This document shows positions 14,225 to 21,554 of a DNA stretch of 31,463 bases, one piece after another. The position numbers were made by a program, and so were the translations under genes. Numbering within the stretch: position 1 is the stretch's first letter; the number at the start of each line of letters is the position of its first letter. The stretch lies in contig JAERMN010000019.1 in NCBI GenBank assembly GCA_016844625.1, positions 1 through 31,463 of the forward strand, given 5' to 3'. The notes beneath the pieces were generated by a model. The model was not told the origin of the DNA, searched no databases, and saw nothing but the letters and a program-made list of their open reading frames with translations. The DNA comes from Deltaproteobacteria bacterium (GTDB lineage Bacteria; Desulfobacterota; Binatia; UBA9968).

Positions 14225-14837
14225 GCTAGGCCTCGGTTGCGTTGAGATCGTTCGTTATAAGGCAATTGTGGAAGAAATATTTCAGCCATGGATAGCGAAA
14301 ATACGAATGGTCACACAACCAGGGGCCGCAACCTCGTTGAGGGGGGGGAGGAGGAGGCAGCGCGCAGTTTCCGAAACTGAATCGGTCGCTTTATATGAAT
14401 CTCGATTCTGCTGAAAAACCCCTAGGAATGTTTCGACAGGCTGATACTTCGACAAGCTCAGTAGAACGGAAAATGCTTAACGTTATCAATCCCCTCCCCG
14501 TTTGTCCTGGGGCTCTCGAAGGATGAACGGAGGGTTTTCAGCAGAATCAATCTCCATAGGTTTCAGGATTGTCTGAAGCGACATCATTTCTCGCGGACCC
14601 GAGAACTGTGCTGAGTGATCGACGCGCGCCAGTGACACTGAAAGAATCGACCAAGCCAAAGTCCGGCTGGCGAAGTTGGCGGCCGAGTTATTTCCTCAGT
14701 TGCTGCTAGCGTTACCAAATGAATGTCGCAAATGGAGGTGTTGGATCGTCAGTTGGCTGGTTTCGATGTAATTCTGATATCGAACTCATTCGCCCCGGCG
14801 ACGGAATTCAGCTGATCTACCACGATCTCAAAAAATC
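14225..14837. other. 613-bp gene-free spacer between rmlB and the epimerase
   Basis: It contains a G-run with poly-purine (about 14340-14353) and the 145-bp inverted-repeat element at 14404-14548. The 290 bp from 14549 to the epimerase ATG hold no recognised gene or promoter. The spacer ends the rml operon, so the epimerase gene is probably transcribed separately. Confidence 0.5.
14404..14548. repeat. 145-bp MITE-like element with 17-bp terminal inverted repeats
   Basis: GATTCTGCTGAAAAACCC (14404-14421) and GGGTTTTCAGCAGAATC (14532-14548) are complementary except for one extra A. The interior carries TTTCGACAGGCTGATACTTC with AGCTCAGTAGAACGG, and on the other side GTTTGTCCTGGGGCTCTC and GAAGGATGAACGGAGGG. 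These are variants of a dispersed 'TCGACAAGCTCAG / GGATGAACGG' repeat known from many environmental genomes. No coding capacity. Confidence 0.75.
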
Positions 14838-15782
14838 ATGTCTAAACTTTACTTAGTCACCGGCGGCGCCGGCTTCATCGGCTCCCATATCGTGCAGCGG
14901 CTGGTCAAGCGCGGCGAGCGCGTGCGCGTCGTCGATAATCTTTGCACTGGAGAAATCGAGCGGCTTGCTAGCGTTCTCTCGGTGATCGACTTCGTCGAAG
15001 AGGACCTCGCCGATCCGGCGGTTTGCGATCGCGTTGTCGATGGCGTCGACTACGTGCTTCATCAGGCGGCGATCCCGTCGGTGCAGCGCTCGATTCGTGA
15101 CCCGATGGCTTCGAATCGCGCCAATATCACCGCCACGCTCAACGTGCTCGAAAGCTGCCGCACCCATGGGGTGCGAAGACTGGTATACGCGGCCTCTTCA
15201 TCGGTTTATGGCGATACCAAAGTGTTGCCGAAGCGCGAGGATATGCCGGCGACTCCGCTGTCACCCTATGCGCTGCAAAAATTTGTCGGTGAACGTTACG
15301 CTAAGCTTTACTTCGATCTGTACAAATTGGAGACGGTAAGCCTGCGCTATTTTAACGTGTTCGGTCCGAGCCAAGATCCTTACTCGGAATATTCGGCGGT
15401 GATCCCAAAATTTATCACCAAGCTTTTGGCAGGCGAAAAGCTGACGATCTTCGGCGACGGCGAACAGTCGCGCGACTTTACTTACGTGGAGAATGTCGTG
15501 CAAGCGAACTTACTGGCGCTGACTGCCGACGGCGCGGCCGGCAAGATGATGAATCTCGGCTGCGGTACGCGGATTTCATTGAATCAGTTAGTCAAACAGC
15601 TGGAAAACATTCTTGGCCTTAACGCCCAAGTCGAGTATTTGCCGGCGCGCGCCGGCGACGTGCGCGATTCCCTCGCTGATATCGGATTAGCTGAGCGATT
15701 GTTAGGCTATCAGCCGCGGGTATCGGTCGAGGACGGATTGGCGCGCACCGTCGATTGGTTTCGCAATCATGCCAGCCGATAA
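14838..15782 (+). CDS. NAD-dependent epimerase/dehydratase, UDP-glucose/GlcNAc 4-epimerase type
   Basis: 314-aa extended SDR. The NAD motif VTGGAGFIGSHIVQRL lies at residues 7-22. The catalytic Ser is in AASSSVYGD near residue 120, and the YxxxK pair in SPYALQKFVGE near 146. YFNVFGPSQDP and RDFTYVENVV follow, as in WbpP/GalE-like UDP-hexose 4-epimerases. It probably interconverts UDP-sugars at C4 for surface polysaccharide. It lies downstream of rmlACB but after a 613-bp spacer, so it shares the pathway neighbourhood rather than the transcript. ATG 14838; no strong ribosome binding site. UDP-GlcNAc against UDP-Glc cannot be decided here. Confidence 0.9.
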   Translation: MSKLYLVTGGAGFIGSHIVQRLVKRGERVRVVDNLCTGEIERLASVLSVIDFVEEDLADPAVCDRVVDGVDYVLHQAAIPSVQRSIRDPMASNRANITATLNVLESCRTHGVRRLVYAASSSVYGDTKVLPKREDMPATPLSPYALQKFVGERYAKLYFDLYKLETVSLRYFNVFGPSQDPYSEYSAVIPKFITKLLAGEKLTIFGDGEQSRDFTYVENVVQANLLALTADGAAGKMMNLGCGTRISLNQLVKQLENILGLNAQVEYLPARAGDVRDSLADIGLAERLLGYQPRVSVEDGLARTVDWFRNHASR

Positions 15783-15845
15783 GCGACCGTGGTGGAATTT
15801 CGCCGCGCGTCGCTAGGTAGTCACTCGCCATCGCCAGTTACGTTT

Positions 15846-16033
15846 ATTCTATATTAACCCCGCCTCTTGAGGCGGGCAAAAAATTGTGGGAATTCCGAAG
15901 GGGGCGAGCATCCCATTTGCGATATTTGAATCTAACATTCCCCGCAGCTTGCTGCGGGCACAAAATTACTGGGGTTTCCAAAGGGGGTTGAACATCCCCT
16001 TTGGTCGCGAGCGGGGTTCATACCCCGACTCCC
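15846..16033 (+). repeat. Four-hairpin structured repeat, tandem double copy B
   Basis: The first unit (15846-15930) has P1 CCCGCCTC-TT-GAGGCGGG and a degraded P2. The second unit (15938-16033) has P1 CCCGCAGC-TT-GCTGCGGG, P2 CCAAAGGGG with CCCCTTTGG, and P3 CGGGGT-TCAT-ACCCCG. Three stem positions in P1 changed on both sides (CTC/GAG to AGC/GCT), which keeps the pairing. The left flank ATTCTATATTA is shared with copy D at 18462. P4 is missing in both units. Confidence 0.8.
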
Positions 16034-16306
16034 CTAAATTGCTAACCTGTCAGTACACCGGCCAGATTCTCGCGAAAGTCGGTCCCGCCTCTTCCAGCGA
16101 GCTATCGACTTGTCATGTCGAGGTGGGTGGTATGGGCGATTCCAGTGAAGCAAAGCAAAGGTCCGACCACTCGATAAAAAAGCGGGAAGCAATCATTGTG
16201 AAAAACTACAAGCCGCGCATACCGTTGGCATGTGCGGCTTCAAAGCAGACAGCAAGCAGAATGTGAGAACCAGAACTCGAAAACGAGCAACGGACAATTA
16301 GCTCGA
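16034..16306. other. Spacer after the tandem repeat
   Basis: About 270 bp with no recognised gene; it ends with the terminator hairpin of the secreted-protein gene (16199-16240). A short open frame here is partly built from repeat sequence and is not supported. Confidence 0.5.
16199..16240 (-). terminator. Rho-independent terminator for the small secreted-protein gene
   Basis: On the minus strand AAGCCGCACAT pairs with ATGCGCGGCTT (one mismatch) around a CCAACGGT-type loop, followed by a T-rich tail GTAGTTTTTCAC. It lies about 65 bp past the TGA/TAA end of the 16307-16645 gene. Confidence 0.6.
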
Positions 16307-16645
16307 TCAACCGCCGAAATCACTTTTGACTTGAGCGGGTGTGATAATCCAGGCTCCCATACAACTACGACGAGCGACTTCGCCAATCTCTTTGCCATTG
16401 GTTCCGCCATCGTAGTTTCCTGGCACGCCGTAGGTCGCCGTATAGGCCACCGCAGCTCCGGCTTGGCTACCGACGCAGGTGACGAGCTTAAGCGGAATAT
16501 GGAGAACGGAATATAAGATGCTGCCCAAGACAAAGACGCCGTCGTCTTGCGCGGGAGCCTGCTGCGCAAGACCCGCCGTCGGGAGCGCCAAAAGGCTTGT
16601 GGCTAGAATCGCGGCCCGTAATCGGCACAGGATTTGTCTTTTCAT
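16307..16645 (-). CDS. Small secreted protein of unknown function
   Basis: 112-aa protein from ATG 16645. It has a clear signal peptide: MKRQILCRLRAAILATSLL, then ALPTAGLAQQAPA with likely cleavage after LAQ. The mature part has a short hydrophobic segment (FVLGSILYSVLHIPLKLVTC), a GAAVAYTATYGVPGNYDGG segment, then CMGAWIITPAQVKSDFGG. Two cysteines in the mature chain could pair. No family recognised. The chosen ATG has a strong AAAGGGG ribosome binding site at 8-9 nt; an ATG six codons earlier (16663) has none. It has its own sigma-70-like promoter and terminator, so it is a single-gene unit. Confidence 0.75.
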   Translation of the reverse strand: MKRQILCRLRAAILATSLLALPTAGLAQQAPAQDDGVFVLGSILYSVLHIPLKLVTCVGSQAGAAVAYTATYGVPGNYDGGTNGKEIGEVARRSCMGAWIITPAQVKSDFGG

Positions 16646-16692
16646 AGTCGTGACCCCTTTCATTCTCGACGCTCAGTACATCGAACGTCCCC

Positions 16693-16721
16693 ATTGTGTT
16701 CGGGAAGCGGCGATAAGTCAA
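16693..16721 (-). promoter_or_regulatory. Sigma-70-like promoter for the small secreted-protein gene
   Basis: On the minus strand: -35 TTGACT (16721-16716), a 17-bp spacer, and -10 CACAAT (16698-16693). The expected start site, near 16686, gives a leader of about 40 nt to ATG 16645. Confidence 0.5.
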
Positions 16722-16775
16722 GCGATTTATCCGTTGTCAGCAGCAGCGGGATTTGTCGTGCTATCACGGTTGGTA

Positions 16776-18116
16776 TTAATGAGCCGGATCGAGGGGCTGC
16801 CAATTCTCATTTTTCTTACTTGTCTGCTCGGTCACCGCGGATGGGGGTGCCGAGAGAAACTCCGTCATGGCCTCCGCGACAACTGGGCAGCAGAAATGGT
16901 ATCCCTGTCCTTCGTCGCACTGGAACCCTTGCAATATTTCATTTGCACGAGCATTTTCCACTCCTTCAGCAACGACCTTTAGACCCAAATTGTGACCGAG
17001 ATCGATGATCGACCGAACGATTACGGAACTGTCACGATCGGTGTCGATATTAAGGATAAACGATTTGTCAATTTTGATGCATGAGACAGGCAGTTTGGTG
17101 AGATAGGCGAAGGAGGAATAACCTGTGCCAAAATCGTCGATGGCAAAGCGTACCCCAAGGCTGCGGATTTGACTCAAGGTGCGAATTACCCGTTGCGGGT
17201 CGCTCATGATGCTGCTTTCGGTGATTTCCAATTCCAGATTTTCCGGTGACACTCCGGTGTCGCGGAGTAACGCGGCGATCTGGCCTGGAAGCTCTTGGGT
17301 TTCCAAATTCCACATGGATAAATTGACCGCAATGCTAACGTCCAGACCGAGGTCATGCCACGCTCGGCATTGAAGCAGCGATTGTTGAAGCACCCACAAT
17401 GTCATTGGAATGATAAGGCCGGTGCGTTCCGCGAAAGGAATAAAGTGATCGGGTACAACGATGCCATGCTTCGGATGCTGCCAACGAACCAACACCTCTA
17501 AGCCCGTTACCTCTTGGTGCCGCAAGTTCACTTTCGGCTGATAGGTGAGAAACAATTGATCGCTGACTATGGCTTGTCGAAGCTCACCCATCCATTGCCG
17601 CGAAGAGACTAAATTTTGCGTTGGCGACAGGTGAATCGAATAAGGTTGGATCGCAGTCTTGGCCTTTGCCAAATCTTTCTGCGCGTGTTCGAGGAGGTCG
17701 TGAACGCTTTCCCCGTGTTCGGGAGCGAGCGCCGCGCCAATCCGTGGTGTGATGACAAGCGATCGGTCAGCGAGGGGAATCGGTTCCGCTAAGCAGAGCA
17801 GCAGCCTGTTGATGACGTGTTCGAGCTCTTGCGCACCCGATACCGATTGTAAAAGGACGCCGACCTGACCGGAGCTTAGAACTGCGACCGTGTCGGAATC
17901 GCGCAGCGCGCTTCTCAAGCGCATGGAAACGGAATTGTGAACTCCCCTGGACGATTCGCTGTGCGGCACCAATGCATTACCATCATTGTCCAATGCGAAC
18001 AGTAGAACCGCGACTTTTGGAATTGTATGTTTAGCCGATAAGAGTGCTTGCCGCACCTGCAGGGTAAATTCCGCGTCGGACGATAAGCTATTAGGATCGG
18101 AACGGGTGTCGTGCAT
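16776..18116 (-). CDS. EAL-domain c-di-GMP phosphodiesterase with degenerate GGDEF domain
   Basis: 446-aa cytoplasmic protein without membrane segments. The N-terminal part (about residues 10-170) resembles a GGDEF fold but lacks the GG(D/E)EF signature (SSGQVGVLLQ occupies its place), so no cyclase activity is expected. The EAL domain (about 185-425) keeps the catalytic set: Glu in TGLEVLVRW (EVL for EAL), Asn in AVNLSMWN, Glu in LELEITESS, the Asp pair in FAIDDFGTGYSS, Lys in IKIDKSF, Glu in VAEGVENARA and Gln in DEGQGYHF. It should hydrolyse c-di-GMP to pGpG. ATG 18116 is chosen; an in-frame TTG at 18143 adds nine residues. A near-consensus sigma-54 promoter lies at 18226-18242. Confidence 0.92.
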   Translation of the reverse strand: MHDTRSDPNSLSSDAEFTLQVRQALLSAKHTIPKVAVLLFALDNDGNALVPHSESSRGVHNSVSMRLRSALRDSDTVAVLSSGQVGVLLQSVSGAQELEHVINRLLLCLAEPIPLADRSLVITPRIGAALAPEHGESVHDLLEHAQKDLAKAKTAIQPYSIHLSPTQNLVSSRQWMGELRQAIVSDQLFLTYQPKVNLRHQEVTGLEVLVRWQHPKHGIVVPDHFIPFAERTGLIIPMTLWVLQQSLLQCRAWHDLGLDVSIAVNLSMWNLETQELPGQIAALLRDTGVSPENLELEITESSIMSDPQRVIRTLSQIRSLGVRFAIDDFGTGYSSFAYLTKLPVSCIKIDKSFILNIDTDRDSSVIVRSIIDLGHNLGLKVVAEGVENARANEILQGFQCDEGQGYHFCCPVVAEAMTEFLSAPPSAVTEQTSKKNENWQPLDPAH

Positions 18117-18225
18117 TTTGAATCGTGGTTGGTCTGACGCCAAGCGGGAGTTGGGCGCTGCGCCTGAAGTTACGGATCGTTAAAAACGCCAAAGACAGCA
18201 AATCTCGCAAGCCATAATTCGGAGC

Positions 18226-18242
18226 AGCAATGGATGTGCCAG
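18226..18242 (-). promoter_or_regulatory. Sigma-54 promoter for the EAL phosphodiesterase
   Basis: The minus strand reads CTGGCACATCCATTGCT. Against YTGGCACGRNNNTTGCW it matches at all conserved positions except the G and R after CAC. GG and GC are spaced by exactly 10 nt. The predicted start is near 18215, about 100 nt before ATG 18116. An RpoN-dependent activator would be required. Confidence 0.7.
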
Positions 18243-18430
18243 CGCTTCACTTCTCGGCTAAAATGATCCGCAAAGGAAAGGCGAGTGATAAAGACTGCCG
18301 AAGATGCGCAGGCAAACGCCAACTGAGTTGGACGGGAGCGGCAAGGGTTAAGACAATTTTGTCAGAAAAGTGGCAAATTTTGCACCGGTTGTGTTGACCG
18401 GTTGAGTGTAAGATACGTCGATGACGATTG

Positions 18431-18461
18431 TTGACCGAAAAAATTGTGACAACTCGGTCAA
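18431..18461. promoter_or_regulatory. Operator-like inverted repeat TTGACCGA...TCGGTCAA
   Basis: TTGACCGA (18431-18438) and TCGGTCAA (18454-18461) are perfect 8-bp inverted repeats 15 bp apart, about 200 bp upstream of the sigma-54 promoter. That is the usual distance for an enhancer-binding activator site, but it also abuts the left end of the structured repeat. Confidence 0.35.
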
Positions 18462-18589
18462 TTCTATATTAACCCCGCCTCTTGAGGCAGTAACAATATT
18501 ATGGGCTTTCCAAAGGGGGCGAGCATCCCCTTTGCGATATTTTAAATAGCCGCGGGGTTAAATCCCCGCCCGCGAAGTGGCTTCGTTTA
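18462..18589 (+). repeat. Four-hairpin structured repeat, copy D
   Basis: It begins with the ATTCTATATTA flank shared with copy B. P1 is CCCGCCTC-TT-GAGGCAGT (two mismatches). P2 has CAAAGGGG with CCCCTTTG. P3 is GCGGGG-TTAAAT-CCCCGC, differing from copy A on both sides. P4 is CGAAG-TGG-CTTCG, followed by TTTAA. Confidence 0.85.
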
Positions 18590-18692
18590 ATAGACAAGAA
18601 GTGACTTAAAGCGGTGTCGGCAATCTAGTACCAATTAAAAAATGACGGAACCCGGGCGTCGCGTCAGATGGTTTATCGCAAAATTCTAAAAA

Positions 18693-20252
18693 TCACTGGA
18701 CGCCGCTGAGGTTTACCGCTGGAAATTTTGCCAGCAAGCCGTCGTTTGCTGCCCCTTTCCTGACAAAGATGGTTGCGAGTTTGTCGGTATGAATGGGTTG
18801 CCAGTCGGTTTGCTCGCGAAGGGCACCTGTCAGAGGGGAAGCTGTGTCAAAGATGACCCAGTCGATAGAGTATTGCTTGAGGACTTCTTTCCAGCCTGGT
18901 AGCGCATTGGCCACTTTGAAATAGGCGCTCGCTAGTTTTGCGCCATACATGTCGTTACGACCGTCCATAAAGACGCGGTACTTTGGCCACGCTGCGAAGA
19001 TGATGTAGTCGCCGAATTCATCGTTGTTAAACATGTTGCCCTGAAGGCTTTCTCGCTGCAGGAACTCGACGGCTGCCAGTGGGAAAAGCTTTTCGCTAAA
19101 AGTGAAGCGAAGGTTGCCCCAAACGGCTAAACCTACAACCAGAAGAACTGCGGCGATTGGCCACAGCGGGCTCGTGAGATTGCGGCCGACGTCGAGCAGG
19201 ACTCGATTGCGTTTCTGGACAAACTTGAAAACAGCCGGGGGAAGGTCGGTTAAAATATTCTCCGCAGTCTTTAGCAATAAGGGGGCGACAATGATTGCGA
19301 ACAGGGATACGTGGCGGATCGAATAGAGCGCCATGTACGAGAGTAAGAGTGCCAACCCAACCTCAATGAGATTTAACCGTTTGCGTGCAAGAGCGAAGGT
19401 GCCAATCGTCGCCAACAGCATGTACTTAAATGGCAAAACGTCGTGGAAGTTTGGCGACATGAATTCGCTGACGCGATCCATGATAAACTGATCCGATGTC
19501 AGGCGCATAGGAAAGAGCAAAATATCGTAGCCAAGCGGATTAATCAGACAAGTTAAGATCGTAACGACCAAGACGCCAAACAGGAGTTTTGCTTTACGCC
19601 AATGTTCCATCGCTTGCGCTCGATGGGCCCCGATAGCGTGTAGCAAGTTCCCGAGTAGGTAGATGGCGATGAGCACGAGACCAATAAAATAGCCGCCATG
19701 GAGATTGACCCAGGGCAGTATGAGTAGAGGTAGATAAACAAGGGTGCGTTGGTTCTGATATTGGAATCGATCCAAGAGATGATACCACGCCAGAGTAAAG
19801 ATCAATGAGAAAACATGGGGCCGCGCGAGCCAATGGCTAGATGACGTCGAGGTCGCTAGAAGGGTAATGACAATAATCAAAATGACATTTTCCGACCTGG
19901 AGCGAAGCGACCAAAAGAGCAGCCAGTGAGTCAGAGTAAGTAAAAAGGCGAAAAAGAGCACGACTCCAGTGAGCCCAGAACTCTTATACACAATCGCCAT
20001 AACAACTTCGGACAACCACTCATGCGCCGTCCATTTGAGCGGCGGTTGGTGATGGGAGAAAAAATCTTGGCTTGGTACGCGCCAGGTTTGTAGAATAACC
20101 TCTCCGGCTCGAATGTGATAACCGGTGTCCCCGTCATTGAGCAGCCCGTTCCCGGGACCGAATACCAGCGCGACTAGGAGTGAGACAAATACTAGGTTGC
20201 TGATGGATGGCAGCAGGGCAGCGAAGAAACGACGGACGGTAGACGATGGCAT
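18693..20252 (-). CDS. Polytopic membrane protein, possible GT-C-type glycosyltransferase
   Basis: 519-aa inner-membrane protein with about ten hydrophobic segments between residues 15 and 390, then a soluble C-terminal domain (about 395-519, with DGRNDMYG and SIDWVIFDT). After the first membrane segment comes LLNDGDTGYHIRAGEVIL; an acidic residue in this first periplasmic loop is the hallmark of GT-C-fold transferases, and the loop reads much like other uncharacterised bacterial membrane proteins. The substrate and the donor lipid are not predictable. It begins 91 bp after the histidine kinase stop on the same strand, so it may be the third gene of that operon. ATG 20252; weak ribosome binding site. 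Confidence 0.75.
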   Translation of the reverse strand: MPSSTVRRFFAALLPSISNLVFVSLLVALVFGPGNGLLNDGDTGYHIRAGEVILQTWRVPSQDFFSHHQPPLKWTAHEWLSEVVMAIVYKSSGLTGVVLFFAFLLTLTHWLLFWSLRSRSENVILIIVITLLATSTSSSHWLARPHVFSLIFTLAWYHLLDRFQYQNQRTLVYLPLLILPWVNLHGGYFIGLVLIAIYLLGNLLHAIGAHRAQAMEHWRKAKLLFGVLVVTILTCLINPLGYDILLFPMRLTSDQFIMDRVSEFMSPNFHDVLPFKYMLLATIGTFALARKRLNLIEVGLALLLSYMALYSIRHVSLFAIIVAPLLLKTAENILTDLPPAVFKFVQKRNRVLLDVGRNLTSPLWPIAAVLLVVGLAVWGNLRFTFSEKLFPLAAVEFLQRESLQGNMFNNDEFGDYIIFAAWPKYRVFMDGRNDMYGAKLASAYFKVANALPGWKEVLKQYSIDWVIFDTASPLTGALREQTDWQPIHTDKLATIFVRKGAANDGLLAKFPAVNLSGVQ

Positions 20253-20343
20253 GGGATCGTCGTTTTCAATTAATCAGAGTCAGCAAAGTCGCAACGCGGC
20301 CAAGAAAACAGGCAGACTCTTTGGCAGATACTTCGCGATGACC

Positions 20344-21549
20344 CTAACCGATCGCGTGGCCGGTGTCCACGGTTTTTTGGCGGGGCGAGTCGCCGCGGGA
20401 ACTAATGATCGACGCCGGAGCCGGGGATTGCGCCAAGGGGAATTTGAGAAGCTTCCAAAACCGCCATGTTTTGGGGGTTTCCTTCTTGTAGTTTCGCGGC
20501 ACTACGATGCGGAACGTCGAGCCCTTATTCAGCTCGCTTTCCACGGTGATTGTGCCTTTGATTTGTTCCAGATGCTTTTTTACGATGCTCAGTCCCAAAC
20601 CGATGCCGCCGCGCGAATGGGTGGTCGAGGTTTTGTGAGCTTGCATGAAGGGTTCGAAGATACTAGTTAAATGTTGCTCGGAAATACCCATTCCAGTGTC
20701 TTTCACTTCAACGATGACGGAATCTGTTGCGGGCAGAGTTCCTACACGCACGATCACCGAACCCCGGTCAGTGTATTTTACCGCATTCTGCAATAGGTTG
20801 CTGATGACTTCCTTAAGGCGCATGGCGTCGCTACGAATTGTCATGGGCTCTCGAGACAGTTCCCAACGTAGCTCCAACCCTTTCTGGCGGCACAAGAAGT
20901 CGAAAGTGTCCTTCATGTCACTGACAATCTTAGTGAGCTGCAAATCTTCGATCTTTACCGGCTGCTTGCCGGCTTCCAAGCGCGAATAAATCAATATCTG
21001 ATCGATCATGTTCTTTAAGTGCGCCGACTGTTTGGCGACGATTTGAAGAATTTCCTGATGCTTGGATTCGACTTCTCCATAGAGTCCATCGGTCATGCAT
21101 TCGATGTAACCGAGAATTACCGCTAGTGGAGTGCGTAGTTCGTGGGAAACTTGATTGAGAAATTCCGACTTTAACTTGGCAAGATTTTCCGCTTTCTCCT
21201 TTTCCTTTTTGAGGAACTCGAGCAGTGCTTCGGTGTTGCTTTTTGACTTAGCGGTAGCGCTGATAATCAGCAATCCGATGAGGCTCAGTGCCAAGAACAC
21301 GATGGCGCCATACACTAGAAGGTCGCTGCTTAATCGCGCCGACTTTAGCAGGAAATCGATCCGACTAAAGACGTTGTCATCGGCCGTGGGGGGGAGGCTA
21401 ACTTGGCGTGTTTGGGGCGCGAGTGCGCTTAGCTGAACCGAGTCGAAAGCTGATTGAAAGCCGCAACAACGGTCGTTGGCAAACAGCGTGGTTCCCACGG
21501 CGAGGACGATCACGACGACAGCCGTGGAAAGTACGATTCGTAACGACAT
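20344..21549 (-). CDS. Membrane-bound sensor histidine kinase
   Basis: 401-aa kinase. There are two membrane segments (about residues 4-24 and 77-98) with a periplasmic stretch of about 50 residues between them. A coiled-coil linker (LLEFLKKEKEKAENLAKLKS) leads to the HisKA domain with phosphoacceptor H136 in SHELRTPLAVILGY. The ATPase domain has an N box NLLQNAVKYT, G1 VKDTGMGIS, F box IFEPFMQAH and G2 GGIGLGLSIVKKH, all intact. The C-terminal 50 residues are extra and polar. It starts 5 bp after the stop of the REC-GGDEF gene, its likely cognate partner, so sensing at the periplasm would feed into c-di-GMP synthesis. The signal is unknown. Confidence 0.93.
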   Translation of the reverse strand: MSLRIVLSTAVVVIVLAVGTTLFANDRCCGFQSAFDSVQLSALAPQTRQVSLPPTADDNVFSRIDFLLKSARLSSDLLVYGAIVFLALSLIGLLIISATAKSKSNTEALLEFLKKEKEKAENLAKLKSEFLNQVSHELRTPLAVILGYIECMTDGLYGEVESKHQEILQIVAKQSAHLKNMIDQILIYSRLEAGKQPVKIEDLQLTKIVSDMKDTFDFLCRQKGLELRWELSREPMTIRSDAMRLKEVISNLLQNAVKYTDRGSVIVRVGTLPATDSVIVEVKDTGMGISEQHLTSIFEPFMQAHKTSTTHSRGGIGLGLSIVKKHLEQIKGTITVESELNKGSTFRIVVPRNYKKETPKTWRFWKLLKFPLAQSPAPASIISSRGDSPRQKTVDTGHAIG

Positions 21550-21554
21550 GGCGG

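Larger units (their letters stand above)
18117..18692. other. Leader and promoter region of the EAL gene plus a structured repeat
   Basis: About 575 bp without a gene. It contains the sigma-54 promoter (18226-18242), an 8-bp inverted repeat (18431-18461) and structured repeat copy D (18462-18589). The rest shows no recognised feature; a possible c-di-GMP riboswitch was looked for and not supported. Confidence 0.55.

Noticed and set aside
14719..14856. 45-codon frame upstream of and overlapping the epimerase gene
   Set aside because: No recognisable protein, no ribosome binding site, and it overlaps the epimerase start in another frame.
16776..17750. Active diguanylate cyclase in the EAL protein
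   Set aside because: The N-terminal GGDEF-like domain lacks the GG(D/E)EF signature.
18240..18420. Possible c-di-GMP (GEMM) riboswitch before the EAL gene
   Set aside because: The GACGCAAAGCCACGGG-type core and the paired stems are absent on both strands.
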